A DNA stretch of 64,000 nucleotides, from the NCBI GenBank assembly GCA_938036925.1, contig CALHVU010000014.1, forward strand, positions 1-64,000, given 5' to 3'. The translations under genes were made by a program, and so were the position numbers. Positions 27,042 to 35,390 of the stretch are shown here, piece after piece (position 1 is the stretch's first letter; each line of letters begins with the position of its first letter). The DNA is from an uncultured Atopobium sp. (GTDB lineage: Bacteria > Actinomycetota > Coriobacteriia > Coriobacteriales > Atopobiaceae). Under the pieces are notes generated by a model, which was not told where the DNA came from, made no database searches, and saw nothing but the letters and a program-made list of their open reading frames with translations.

Positions 27042-28278
27042 GTGCGGTGAGCGCGAGCGCTAGGCAGCTGCTCATCAGTACAATGCCAATGCCAAAGAGC
27101 ACCAAGAAACCTTGAGCTGAGCCATCTACAATTAGGCTCCAAATAATGAGTGCACAAGCAGAGACAAAGCAGCTTACGCCTGCAATTCTTGAGTAGATAA
27201 GAGTGGAATCTTTTTTGCCAAAGACTGCACGCACCAAAAGCGGCGAGCCGACTGTTGTAAGTGCGTAGGCAATTCCAAAAAGGAAGGTTCCTGCCAGCAA
27301 GAGTGGCAATACTGGAAGCTTAATTCCCAACATAAGTAAGCAAATAATGCCCGAGAAAATTCCTACAAAGCAAGCAAGCTTCACAGAGATATCGCTCAAG
27401 GCGCCTAGCAGCACTTTTCCAATTGCTTGACCCAGCATAGTTGTTCCAGCAAGAAGGCCTGTGGCAGCGGCAATGGCAGGAGCAGTTTCTGCAAATGTTG
27501 CAGCATAGCTAGGGAAGTACTGAGAGATTTGCTGGTTAAAGGTAATGAGCGCGTAAAACGCAGCAACCATATAAAACTCTGGATATTTCATTGCGTCATC
27601 AGCAGAGATATCGTTTGAAGAAGCGTCTTCAACTTCAACGGTTTTCTCGTCACCGGAAGAGAAGGTAAGAGGCGTAAGGCCCAGATCTTGGGGTTTCTCG
27701 CGCACTACAAAAAGGGTAAAGGGAAGTGTTCCAACAAGCATGACTAGGGCAAAAATCAGATAGCAAGCGCGCCAACCTTCAGGGCCAGAGGAGATAATGG
27801 CAGATCCAATGGGGTTAAAGACGGTGCCGCCAATGCCGGTAAATGCAAAGCAGAGACCCATAAAAGTACCAACACGCTGGTCAAACCAATCGTTGATAAG
27901 GGCAGGGACGCACAAGAACATGAGTGCTGGCACACCAATGCCAAGTCCCACCGCACAGAGATAAAAATGCCAAATCTCATGAGAGGCTGACATAGCTCCA
28001 TATGAGATTGCGCAGATGATAACGCTTGCAGAGAGTACCAGGCGAGTATCGTGCGTTTTATAGAACTTTCCTATGAACGGCAAAGCTACCGTCATGGCAA
28101 TGCAGAGTACCGAGAAGACCGCAGAGAAGGCAACGCGGGGTACGCCAAAGTATTGTGAAACTGGTGTGATGAAGATGCCGAAGCACGTCAAGATGATGGC
28201 GCAAGGCAAAAACATGATGACAATACAAGTTGCAACAATGGCGTATGCATACTTAGTGCCTAGTAAACGTTGTAGCAC
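27016..28278 (-). CDS. Major facilitator superfamily transporter (OFA-like)
   Basis: A 420-residue inner-membrane carrier with 12 predicted helices and a central cytoplasmic loop around residue 210 (acidic, VEVEDASSNDISADD). The N-terminal half contains YFGVPRVAFSAVFSV and the half-repeat NDWFDQRVGTFMGLCFAFTGIGG, similar to oxalate/formate-antiporter-type MFS proteins. The substrate cannot be read from sequence. The frame runs back to 28356 through a hairpin, but AGAGGAG points to GTG 28278. Confidence 0.8.
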   Translation of the reverse strand: MLQRLLGTKYAYAIVATCIVIMFLPCAIILTCFGIFITPVSQYFGVPRVAFSAVFSVLCIAMTVALPFIGKFYKTHDTRLVLSASVIICAISYGAMSASHEIWHFYLCAVGLGIGVPALMFLCVPALINDWFDQRVGTFMGLCFAFTGIGGTVFNPIGSAIISSGPEGWRACYLIFALVMLVGTLPFTLFVVREKPQDLGLTPLTFSSGDEKTVEVEDASSNDISADDAMKYPEFYMVAAFYALITFNQQISQYFPSYAATFAETAPAIAAATGLLAGTTMLGQAIGKVLLGALSDISVKLACFVGIFSGIICLLMLGIKLPVLPLLLAGTFLFGIAYALTTVGSPLLVRAVFGKKDSTLIYSRIAGVSCFVSACALIIWSLIVDGSAQGFLVLFGIGIVLMSSCLALALTALKRADKRA

Positions 28279-28308
28279 TGAGGCTCCTCTCTTTTGGCCA
28301 GAAATAGT

Positions 28309-28344
28309 GTAGGCGATGTGCCTTAAAAAGGACACATCGCCTAC
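28309..28344 (-). terminator. Hairpin between the DUF438 gene and the MFS gene
   Basis: GTAGGCGATGTG (28309-28320) pairs perfectly with CACATCGCCTAC (28333-28344), with CC/GG extending inside. It lies ~50 bases after the DUF438 stop. The loop is A/T-rich but no T-run follows the stem, so it may act as an mRNA 3' end stabiliser or weak terminator. Confidence 0.5.
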
Positions 28345-28394
28345 CGAGTCGCACAAAATTTTTGAGAGGAAGCTTAGTTTACGTGCTTGCGATC

Positions 28395-29987
28395 TTAGCT
28401 GTCGGAGCCTCTGCGGTTCTCGCCCTCAAGAGCACGGATTGGTCCGATGTCCTGCGTGGTCTCAAGAGCACCCAGGTAGTTATCCTCTTCATCGCGAACA
28501 GCAAAGTAACGGACGTAGAGGAACTTATCTCTTACCTCAAACCAGAACTCGGAGGAGTCGCTACGACCGCTCCTGAACTCGGTGAGGATGCGACGAACAG
28601 CTTCCTGGCTCTTTGGTGGATGGCAGTCATATACGTCGCGGCCAAGGCAGCTCTTAGGACGAGGGAAAGCACGGGTGTCGCCGTGGCTGAAGTAACGTGT
28701 CTTGTCATCTGCATCAACAAAGGTAATGTCGAGCGGAATAGTTGCAAAGACAGCCTCAAGCTGAGGAATAGTGAACTCGCCAGTAGAGAGCTTAACCTTG
28801 CCGTCAGCAGAAAGTACTTCCTCTTCTGCCTCAGCGCCCTTCTCGTCCAGAGCGGCAGCAGCTTCCATCTCTTTGAGCTTGTCGTTTGCAAGCTCAAGAG
28901 GATCTGCGTGCCATGATGGAGGATTGACGCCAAATGCGTGACCAAACTCGTTCTCTTCAGCGGCAATCTGGGTCCACTGGGTGGCGGTTAGGTGCTCAAG
29001 AGAAAGCGGAATAAGAACGTTTTCTTCCTTGGATGCCATGGACTCAGCACCCTCAATAGCCTCATCCAGGTAGTCAGCAACGGCTGCCATAAGGCCTGCA
29101 TCATACTGGCCGTATGCAGTCTCGAGCAGAGCCTCTGCACCGTTAACAGCGTTTCTTACCTCGTCGTCCTTACCCCACATAACCTTTGAAGGACCAGTGA
29201 TATCGTGGCGCTCAAGATGAGGGAAGAGCAGTTCTTCCTTGCGCTTGTAGTGAACAAAGACCTCGTCAAAGGCGTCCATATCAGCCTTTAGAATTGCTGC
29301 AACACCAGCGCACTCTTCGTTGCTGGAAGACTCGGTAAGCGTACGAGCACGCTTTACATCTGGAGCAACGCGGTCATGGATAAAGGCAAGAATGCGGTCG
29401 TTCTCTTGGCGCATGGTCCAAACAGGATGGCCAGGAGTCTCTTCAACAGCGCCTGTTGGTGCGCAAGAGACCTTGCCTTCAAAGAGGGCAGCATGAACGT
29501 CACAGAGCTTCAGGACCTTCTCCATAGGAACACCGCCAGCAATGAGCTCCTGCTCAGCGTTAGAAATCTCTGAGCCAGAGACGTCCTTGAAGTTACGGGT
29601 AAAGTCCTCGCGAACAGCCTCTATGTCCTCGCCGTCATTGAGGCGCTCAAGGTACTGGGCGATAAGAGCTTTGCGCTCCTCAGGAGTCTGCGCGATAGGT
29701 GCGTTCTCTGCCTCTGCGGGTTTCTCGTCAGCTGGGGTTTCTGCTGCTGCAGGCTCCTCATCACCAAGAATGGTAAAGCCGTGAGAGCGGAAGATTGCTT
29801 TGAGTTCCTCAAGGTCTACGCCTTTGTGGTCGCAACCTTTAGGGATGGTCATAAAACGTCCCATGGTCTGAAGACGGCCTGGCTCGGTAATCTCGGCAAA
29901 GCCATTTTCTGCCATGAGGCCTTTAATGACGGGATACTTAGTGCAAATCTCATAAACGGATTTGCTTAAATCAAGAACCTGTGCCAT
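28395..29987 (-). CDS. DUF438 / hemerythrin / PAS protein
   Basis: A 530-residue cytoplasmic protein. Order: a DUF1858-like domain (~1-70, LDLSKSVYEICTKYPVIKGL), a Glu/Pro-rich linker, DUF438 (~95-170, ALIAQYLERLNDGEDIEAV), a hemerythrin HHE domain (~190-360) with di-iron-type motifs GHPVWTMRQENDRI, HYKRKEELLFPHLE and SKEENVLIPLSLEHL, and a C-terminal PAS domain (~410-520, FVDADDKTRYFSHG, DVYDCHPPKS). Such proteins are thought to sense or detoxify oxygen or NO in anaerobes; the exact role is unproven. GAGGAG precedes the ATG. Confidence 0.85.
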   Translation of the reverse strand: MAQVLDLSKSVYEICTKYPVIKGLMAENGFAEITEPGRLQTMGRFMTIPKGCDHKGVDLEELKAIFRSHGFTILGDEEPAAAETPADEKPAEAENAPIAQTPEERKALIAQYLERLNDGEDIEAVREDFTRNFKDVSGSEISNAEQELIAGGVPMEKVLKLCDVHAALFEGKVSCAPTGAVEETPGHPVWTMRQENDRILAFIHDRVAPDVKRARTLTESSSNEECAGVAAILKADMDAFDEVFVHYKRKEELLFPHLERHDITGPSKVMWGKDDEVRNAVNGAEALLETAYGQYDAGLMAAVADYLDEAIEGAESMASKEENVLIPLSLEHLTATQWTQIAAEENEFGHAFGVNPPSWHADPLELANDKLKEMEAAAALDEKGAEAEEEVLSADGKVKLSTGEFTIPQLEAVFATIPLDITFVDADDKTRYFSHGDTRAFPRPKSCLGRDVYDCHPPKSQEAVRRILTEFRSGRSDSSEFWFEVRDKFLYVRYFAVRDEEDNYLGALETTQDIGPIRALEGENRRGSDS

Positions 29988-30143
29988 ACGGGCTCCTCTC
30001 GGATAAGTTTAGAAAGTCTACTACGGCTTACTTTATACCCAAAGTGTGACAGGACTTCCATATGGCTTTTGTTGTGGTTACAACAAAACAGAAATTATTC
30101 TTTAGTTTTAATGTCTTTTTTAAATTGATTAGAGAGAACAATT

Positions 30144-30422
30144 TCAAGCATCTAGGACCTCCGACATTGCGTCGGAGAATGAGGCATAGTGCTTGTAATT
30201 TTCTGGATGCTCTTTCATGTTGGTGTATTCATTAAGAGCCTCTATAGTTTGAGCATTAGGAATTTCTCGCTTGATTTCAAAAGGGATTCCCTGCTCACGA
30301 ACAGTCTGGCGAAGAAAAATGGTAATAGCAGTAGTAAGATCCATGCCTAAATCTCTGAGAAGTTCCTGGGCATTCTTTTTAAGCGTTGGATCCAAATTTA
30401 TATTTGTGCTTACTTTTGCCAT
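30144..30422 (-). CDS. RelB/DinJ-family antitoxin, apparently solitary
   Basis: A 92-residue protein with an N-terminal ribbon-helix-helix: AKVSTNINLDPTLKKNAQ then LLRDLGMDLTTAITIFLRQ near residues 22-40. DinJ/RelB antitoxins bind YafQ/RelE toxins and repress their own promoter. No toxin-sized frame follows before the next gene (nothing coding at 29988-30143), so it is an orphan antitoxin or a remnant. The ATG at 30422 has AAAGGCGGG upstream; the extension to 30479 runs through the promoter. The promoter and palindromes upstream fit autoregulation. Confidence 0.82.
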   Translation of the reverse strand: MAKVSTNINLDPTLKKNAQELLRDLGMDLTTAITIFLRQTVREQGIPFEIKREIPNAQTIEALNEYTNMKEHPENYKHYASFSDAMSEVLDA

Positions 30423-30436
30423 AATGACCCGCCTTT

Positions 30437-30457
30437 CTTGTAATTTTGTTATACAAG
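30437..30457 (-). promoter_or_regulatory. Palindromic operator of the RelB/DinJ gene
   Basis: CTTGTA (30437-30442) and TACAAG (30452-30457) form an inverted repeat overlapping the -10 box and ending 15 bases before the start. It resembles relBE-type operators (TTGTA...TACAA). Confidence 0.6.
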
Positions 30458-30476
30458 ATGAAGACGATAAAGTCAA
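30448..30476 (-). promoter_or_regulatory. Promoter of the RelB/DinJ gene
   Basis: On the minus strand TTGACT (30471-30476), a 17-base spacer and TATAAC (30448-30453): the clearest sigma-70-type promoter in the window. Confidence 0.72.
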
Positions 30477-30478
30477 CA

Positions 30479-30514
30479 ATTATGTGCGTATTATAGGTAT
30501 AACACGCACATAAT
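30479..30514. repeat. 11-bp perfect inverted repeat
   Basis: ATTATGTGCGT (30479-30489) and ACGCACATAAT (30504-30514), 14-base spacer, just upstream of the antitoxin -35 box. It could be a second regulatory site or a hairpin ending the EEP gene region. Confidence 0.6.
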
Positions 30515-30543
30515 ATGGACATGTATTATCAATCAAATAAACG

Positions 30544-31719
30544 CTATTCTGCGCTCTTTAAGGTAAATGACAGAAGAACCGGGTTGTGGTCCGAGTAAGC
30601 AAATTGCGTGTCAATGTTTCTGGCGGTTGCAACAACGTTATCCGAGACAATCCAGCCATCAACTGTGGTGGTGTACGTCTTGTCCTTCTCGTATGGGATG
30701 TCATCTCCACGGCAGGTAGGAACGTTGGTAAGGTTGTCTGGAGCTACAACGCTAAAGCCTTCTGGCAAATCAGAATCTTTGAGTTCTGCTACCCAGTCTG
30801 GTACCTGCTGAACAGAAGGGTAGAGTGTAAGCGAGCCCAAAATGGCATGGTTCCAGTCGCCACCCGCAATAACGTAATTGCCCTTAGCGCGCTCCTCAGA
30901 CATTATTTTGGTTAGAAGTGCAAGCTGCTGCGCGCGACTGGTGCCACCTTTGTCGTAGGCAGACATGTGGCTGTTAATAAGTACCAGCTCATGACCATCG
31001 CTGGTAGGATAGCGTGTAATCATAAAGCAACGGTCTAGGTCAAAGAATTTTGTTGGGAACGACTCGTCAATGGGGTAGGTACGACGAGTTGCGCTTGAAG
31101 CAAGTACGTTTGAAAGCGTCAGAATTCCAGAGTTAGAGGTTCCGTGGAACTCCGTAAGTGGATAGGCGAGAAACGCGGTGTGGAAGTTCTGCGCAAAATA
31201 TGATGCGTAGGATCCAAAGCGGCTCTCTGCTTCAGAAACTTGATTCACATGCCAGCTTCTGTCAGATGAAGTATCAATCTCTTGGAAAAGAATAAAGTCA
31301 GGGGCTGTACCACCATTCAGAGAAGAAACGGTGTTCAGGGCACCGTTTGTGGTGTAAAGAACGGAGTTTCTGCTGACAGCACGGCCGTGAGTTCCCACGG
31401 TGCGTGTGCCATCCTGCATGATGCCTTCATCCATAAAAAAGGTGTAATCAGGGGTGTAAGCACCAAAGCCAATGTTGTAGGTCGAAGCTGTGTAGGTTTG
31501 GCCTACCTGTACAGTTGTAGCCTCAGGAGAAGCACCTTGATTGGATACGGGAGTATTGTCAGGAATGCGATAGTAATTAAGCTGCAGGTAGAGGGCATAT
31601 CCACCAAGAACCAGTAAAGCTAGAACAAAAAGCCCGCCTACAAATTTGAAAAGTGGTGCAAGAACCCTTTTTAGAAGGCCAGTAATAAGCTTAAGGCCAA
31701 GAGACAAAACTCTTTTCAT
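30544..31719 (-). CDS. Membrane-anchored endonuclease/exonuclease/phosphatase-family hydrolase
   Basis: A 391-residue protein with one N-terminal membrane helix (residues ~23-47, VGGLFVLALLVLGGYALYL) and an extracytoplasmic EEP domain. Catalytic motifs: YNIGFGAYTPD, DFILFQEIDTSS (metal Glu), VIAGGDWNHAI (Asp/Asn) and the terminal YSDHNPVLLSF (Asp-His pair). The family includes nucleases, sphingomyelinases and phosphoinositide phosphatases; the substrate cannot be chosen here. An outward-facing hydrolase is inferred from the anchor. GAGGT precedes the ATG. Confidence 0.8.
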   Translation of the reverse strand: MKRVLSLGLKLITGLLKRVLAPLFKFVGGLFVLALLVLGGYALYLQLNYYRIPDNTPVSNQGASPEATTVQVGQTYTASTYNIGFGAYTPDYTFFMDEGIMQDGTRTVGTHGRAVSRNSVLYTTNGALNTVSSLNGGTAPDFILFQEIDTSSDRSWHVNQVSEAESRFGSYASYFAQNFHTAFLAYPLTEFHGTSNSGILTLSNVLASSATRRTYPIDESFPTKFFDLDRCFMITRYPTSDGHELVLINSHMSAYDKGGTSRAQQLALLTKIMSEERAKGNYVIAGGDWNHAILGSLTLYPSVQQVPDWVAELKDSDLPEGFSVVAPDNLTNVPTCRGDDIPYEKDKTYTTTVDGWIVSDNVVATARNIDTQFAYSDHNPVLLSFTLKSAE

Positions 31720-31796
31720 GCGAACCTCGTATCAATCAAGTGTCGTATGATTTAAATGATACCTATTATGGATTGAAAGTATGTTGAGGAGTTTGT

Positions 31797-32948
31797 ATGT
31801 CGCTATCAAGAAATACAACACTAGAGCTTTTCAAACCCTCTGGTATTAGGCGTTTCTCGGCACTTGCTGCTGCAACACCAGGATGTATTTCTTTAACTAT
31901 TGGAGAGCCGGGAGAAGATACTCCAGCCCCTATTTGCAACTTAGTAGACAGAGAGCTTGCAGCTGGAAACACGCATTATCCACCCAACGTTGGTACTCTT
32001 GAACTTAGGGAGGCCATTGCTGCCTGGGAGTCTGCACGTGGTATGAAGGTCGGTCAAGACGGTATTGTCGTTACCGTGGGAGCTGCGGAAGCCATTTCTG
32101 CAACTATGCTGACCCTTATGAATCCAGGTGACGAGGTTATTATTCCTGAACCAGCGTATTTGGTATACAGAACGCTCTGCCAGCTTAATCGTGGTGTAGT
32201 TGTGCCGCTTGATACCAGCACCAATCATTTCCAGATTGATGCTGAGCAGCTTAAGTCAAAGATTTCAGAGAAGACAAAGCTTATTGTTTTGACTTCTCCC
32301 AACAATCCTACGGGATGTGTTTATACAAAAGAGTCGCTTGATGCGGTAGCTAATCTTGCCCGTGAACACGGCTTTTATGTGATGTGTGATGACGTTTATA
32401 GAGAGCTTGCCTATGTTGAGGATGTTCCTCGTTTTGTTGAGCTCTACCCAGATTTGTCTGATCGCTGCATTGTGACAAATAGTTTCTCCAAACCATGGGC
32501 AATGACGGGCTGGAGACTTGGCTGGGTTGCTACCTCTGATGAGCTTGCAGCAGATATTGGAAAGGTTCACGCTCAGCTCGTGGCTTCCGTCCCCTCATTT
32601 CTTCAGCCTGCAGCTGTCTCTGCGCTTTCTTATGACGTTACGCCTATGCGTACAAATTATAAAAATCGAAGACAGATTGTTCTTTCTGCGCTTGCAGAGA
32701 TGAATCTTCCTGTTGAAGAACCAGAAGGCGCTTTCTACGCGTTTCCATCAATCAAGGAATTTGCCCTTGATTCTGAGGCGTTTTGTGAGCGAGCAATCAA
32801 GGAGTTTGGTATTGCACTGGTACCTGGCGTTTTCTTCGGCGCTGAGGGCTATGTGCGTATCAGTTATGCTGCTTCTGACAAAAATCTGACAGAAGGCCTT
32901 TCTCGCCTTAAGACTTTTGTTAATACTTTGCGAGAAGAACAAAACTAG
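31797..32948 (+). CDS. Class I/II aminotransferase, possibly N-acetyl-LL-DAP aminotransferase (PatA-like)
   Basis: A fold-type I PLP enzyme of 383 residues. Visible: substrate loop SLTIGEPGEDTP near residues 32-43, TVGAAEAISATM near 97-108, LTSPNNPTGCVY near 168-179, the Asp-Tyr cofactor region CDDVYRELAY, and the PLP lysine in NSFSKPWAMTGWRLGW near 228-243. Being directly upstream of the lysine-riboswitch dap operon with an acetylase-type dapH, it may supply the missing transamination step; that is inference, and aspartate aminotransferase is the alternative. AGGAG precedes the ATG. Confidence 0.82.
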   Translation: MSLSRNTTLELFKPSGIRRFSALAAATPGCISLTIGEPGEDTPAPICNLVDRELAAGNTHYPPNVGTLELREAIAAWESARGMKVGQDGIVVTVGAAEAISATMLTLMNPGDEVIIPEPAYLVYRTLCQLNRGVVVPLDTSTNHFQIDAEQLKSKISEKTKLIVLTSPNNPTGCVYTKESLDAVANLAREHGFYVMCDDVYRELAYVEDVPRFVELYPDLSDRCIVTNSFSKPWAMTGWRLGWVATSDELAADIGKVHAQLVASVPSFLQPAAVSALSYDVTPMRTNYKNRRQIVLSALAEMNLPVEEPEGAFYAFPSIKEFALDSEAFCERAIKEFGIALVPGVFFGAEGYVRISYAASDKNLTEGLSRLKTFVNTLREEQN

Positions 32949-32980
32949 CCCAAATACAGAGCTTTCTGTGGTAGGGTTTT

Positions 32981-33176
32981 ACTGTCAATAGAGGAGCGAG
33001 CACGATGGGTTCTGGGTTAGTCGGCAGGCAGTGACCCCAGAAGGAGGCGAGGTTCGCCGAACTTGGCAATCAGGCGTGGTTGTCAGGTGGGCTTGTATGA
33101 AATACATGCAAGACTGTCCGAGATTTCGGGGGTGCTACTTTGACGGTGTATTGCGCCCCCAATTTGAGGGGGAGCT
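32981..33176 (+). promoter_or_regulatory. Lysine riboswitch (L-box) with translational expression platform
   Basis: Aptamer 32981-33148: outer stem ACTGTCAATAG with CTACTTTGACGGT (33135-33147), conserved core blocks GAGGAGCGAG, AAGGAGGCGAGGTTCGCCGAA and TGAAATACATGCAAGACTGTC, all matching the L-box pattern. Expression platform: CCCCC (33156-33160) can pair with GGGGG inside the aptamer (33128-33132, as an 8-bp stem GGGGGTGC/GCGCCCCC) or with GGGGG (33168-33172) of the lysA ribosome site. With lysine bound the aptamer should hold its Gs and the ribosome site be masked. No terminator T-run is present, so control is likely translational. Confidence 0.88.
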
Positions 33177-34481
33177 TTGAGTAAGAAACCGTTTGTTTCT
33201 GCAGATGCCTTAGAGGCAATTACTACGACGTATCCAACGCCATTTCACCTGTATAACAAGGCAGAGATTGTTCGCCGCGCAAAGCTGTTACAAGAGGCTT
33301 TTAGCTGGAACGCTGGCTTTAAAGAGTACTTTGCGGTAAAAGCTACGCCAAATCCTTACATTGTGAGATTGCTTGCAGAGCTTGGTTGTGGCTGCGACTG
33401 TGCAAATGCCACAGAGCTTACTCTTGCAAAAGCCTGTGGAGTCACCGGTCAAAACATTATGCTCTCGTCAAACGACACTACGGTGCTTGACTTTGCTCGC
33501 GCTCATGAGCTGGGAGCCATTATTAACTTAGACGCTGGTGGCGATATGCTTACAACGCTTGAAGAAGCGGTGGGAAGCAACATGCCGCAGGTCATGTGCG
33601 CACGCCTTAATCCTGGCGGTGTGTTTGAGTCGCAAAACGGCATTATTGGAAATCCCGATGATGCTAAGTTTGGCATGACAGAAGAGCAGCTTTTCCAGAC
33701 GTTTGCGTATCTTAAGACCAAAGGCGTGACTGAGTTTGGCCTTCATGCATTCTTGGCTAGTAACGCTCAAGAGGAAGATTACTATCCAAACCTCGCGCGC
33801 GTCCTCTTTAAGCTGGCTGTTAAGTTGCACAAAGAACTTGATATTCATATTGGATTTATTGATCTTTCTGGTGGCATTGGTGTGGCGTATGAGTCAGACC
33901 AGGTTGAGCCTGACGTCTTGGCCATTGGTCAGGGTGTAAAGCGCGCCTTTGAAGAGGTTCTAGTTCCCGAAGGTATGGGAGACGTTGCCATTTACACCGA
34001 GCTTGGTCGTTGGCTTTTGGGCCCTGCTGGTGCGCTTGTTACTCGCGTTTTGCACCAAAAAGAGACGTACCGCCACTACCTAGGCGTAGACGCGTGTGCG
34101 GCAAACCTTATGCGTCCTGCAATCTATGACGCCTACCACCACATTACCGTTATGGGCAAAGAGGCCGCTCCTGCAACACATATCTACAACGTTGTAGGCG
34201 GACTTTGCGAGAATAACGATCAGTTTGCAAAGAATCGCCAGCTCCCAGAGGTGGCTGTGGGCGATCTCCTGTTCATCCACGATACGGGCGCTCATGGTTT
34301 CTCGATGGGCTATAACTACAACGGCCGTCTGCGCTCCGCTGAGCTGCTGCTTCTAGAAGACGGATCTGTGCAGCTTATTCGGCGTGCTGAGACAGAGGCC
34401 GATTACTTTGCAACGCTTGTATTTGACGGCTCAGACTTTTCAGATCTTGCACAACAAACAACTACAAACACCACACGTTAG
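33177..34481 (+). CDS. lysA: Diaminopimelate decarboxylase
   Basis: A PLP enzyme of 434 residues that makes L-lysine from meso-DAP. The PLP lysine is in EYFAVKATPNP near residues 48-58. HAFLASNAQEEDYY, FIDLSGGIGVAYE, TELGRWLLGPAG and GGLCENNDQFA (active-site Cys-Glu) mark the alanine-racemase-like barrel and C-terminal domain. TTG start inferred at 33177, seven bases after GAGG (33166-33169), which is the segment masked by the riboswitch; no ATG fits. It heads the lysA-dapA-dapB-dapH operon. Some features also resemble related decarboxylases, but context favours LysA. Confidence 0.9.
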   Translation: MSKKPFVSADALEAITTTYPTPFHLYNKAEIVRRAKLLQEAFSWNAGFKEYFAVKATPNPYIVRLLAELGCGCDCANATELTLAKACGVTGQNIMLSSNDTTVLDFARAHELGAIINLDAGGDMLTTLEEAVGSNMPQVMCARLNPGGVFESQNGIIGNPDDAKFGMTEEQLFQTFAYLKTKGVTEFGLHAFLASNAQEEDYYPNLARVLFKLAVKLHKELDIHIGFIDLSGGIGVAYESDQVEPDVLAIGQGVKRAFEEVLVPEGMGDVAIYTELGRWLLGPAGALVTRVLHQKETYRHYLGVDACAANLMRPAIYDAYHHITVMGKEAAPATHIYNVVGGLCENNDQFAKNRQLPEVAVGDLLFIHDTGAHGFSMGYNYNGRLRSAELLLLEDGSVQLIRRAETEADYFATLVFDGSDFSDLAQQTTTNTTR

Positions 34482-34496
34482 AGGGCGAGAAAAACT

Positions 34497-35390
34497 ATGG
34501 ATATGAAGAATTTGACTGGTGCAATCACCGCTTTAGTAACCCCATTTGATGCTCAGGGAAATGTTGACTTCGAGGCACTTGAGCGCTTTGTAGACTTCCA
34601 GATTGAGCAGGGAATTGACGGTATTCTCGCTCTTGGTACTACCGGCGAGTCCTCAACCATGACAGATGAGGAGGACATCGAGGTAGTTAAGGCAATCCTT
34701 TCCAGAGCTCAGGGCAAAGTTCCTGTTATTGGCGGTGCTGGCTCCAACTCTTCCGCTGAGTCTTTGCGCAAAGCGGAGGCTCTAGAGAAGGCGGGTGTTG
34801 ATGGTCTGCTGCTGATTACTCCTTACTACAACAAGAGTAACGAAGAGGGCATCTACCAGCACTTCTCGTATGTACTCGACCGCGTTGATGTTCCTTGTAT
34901 TTTGTATAACATTCCTGGTAGAACGGGCTGCTCAATTTCTGAGCGCAATGTTCAGAGGCTTGCAGCACATCCAAATGCATGGGGCATTAAAGAGGCTTCT
35001 GGAGACATTGCATACGCAACAAAGGTTGCTCGTTATTTGAGCGATGACTTTACTATGTGGTCTGGAAATGACGACATGATTGTGCCGCTGCTTTCTCTTG
35101 GCGCTTCTGGTGTCATTTCTGTTTGGTCTAACCTTGATCCAAAGATGGTTCATGACCTGGTAGTTGCATGGCACCGTGGCGAGGTCTCCCTTGCTCGTGA
35201 GCTGCAGCTTCAGTATCTTGACCTGGTTCACGCGCTCTTCTGCGAGGTTAATCCAATTCCTGTCAAAGCCGCTCTGGCTCGTATGGGATTTATGGAAGAA
35301 AATTATCGTCTACCTCTGTGGAAGATGACTGATGAGCACGCCGAGGTGCTTGAAAACGCTATGAGAAAGGCTGGTCTTCTTGATGCCTAG
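34497..35390 (+). CDS. dapA: 4-hydroxy-tetrahydrodipicolinate synthase
   Basis: Condenses pyruvate with aspartate semialdehyde, the first committed DAP step. 297 residues, TIM barrel: GTTGESSTMTDEE near residues 44-56, LLITPYYNKSNEEG near 103-116, YNIPGRTGC near 138-146 and the Schiff-base lysine in GIKEASGD near 165-172. GAGGG at 34481-34485 is the ribosome site and overlaps one copy of the GGCGAGAA word. ATG 34503 is an alternative start. Confidence 0.94.
   Translation: MDMKNLTGAITALVTPFDAQGNVDFEALERFVDFQIEQGIDGILALGTTGESSTMTDEEDIEVVKAILSRAQGKVPVIGGAGSNSSAESLRKAEALEKAGVDGLLLITPYYNKSNEEGIYQHFSYVLDRVDVPCILYNIPGRTGCSISERNVQRLAAHPNAWGIKEASGDIAYATKVARYLSDDFTMWSGNDDMIVPLLSLGASGVISVWSNLDPKMVHDLVVAWHRGEVSLARELQLQYLDLVHALFCEVNPIPVKAALARMGFMEENYRLPLWKMTDEHAEVLENAMRKAGLLDA

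Noticed and set aside
29988..30143. Toxin gene partnering the RelB/DinJ antitoxin
   Set aside because: No frame of plausible length or family look on either strand in this gap.
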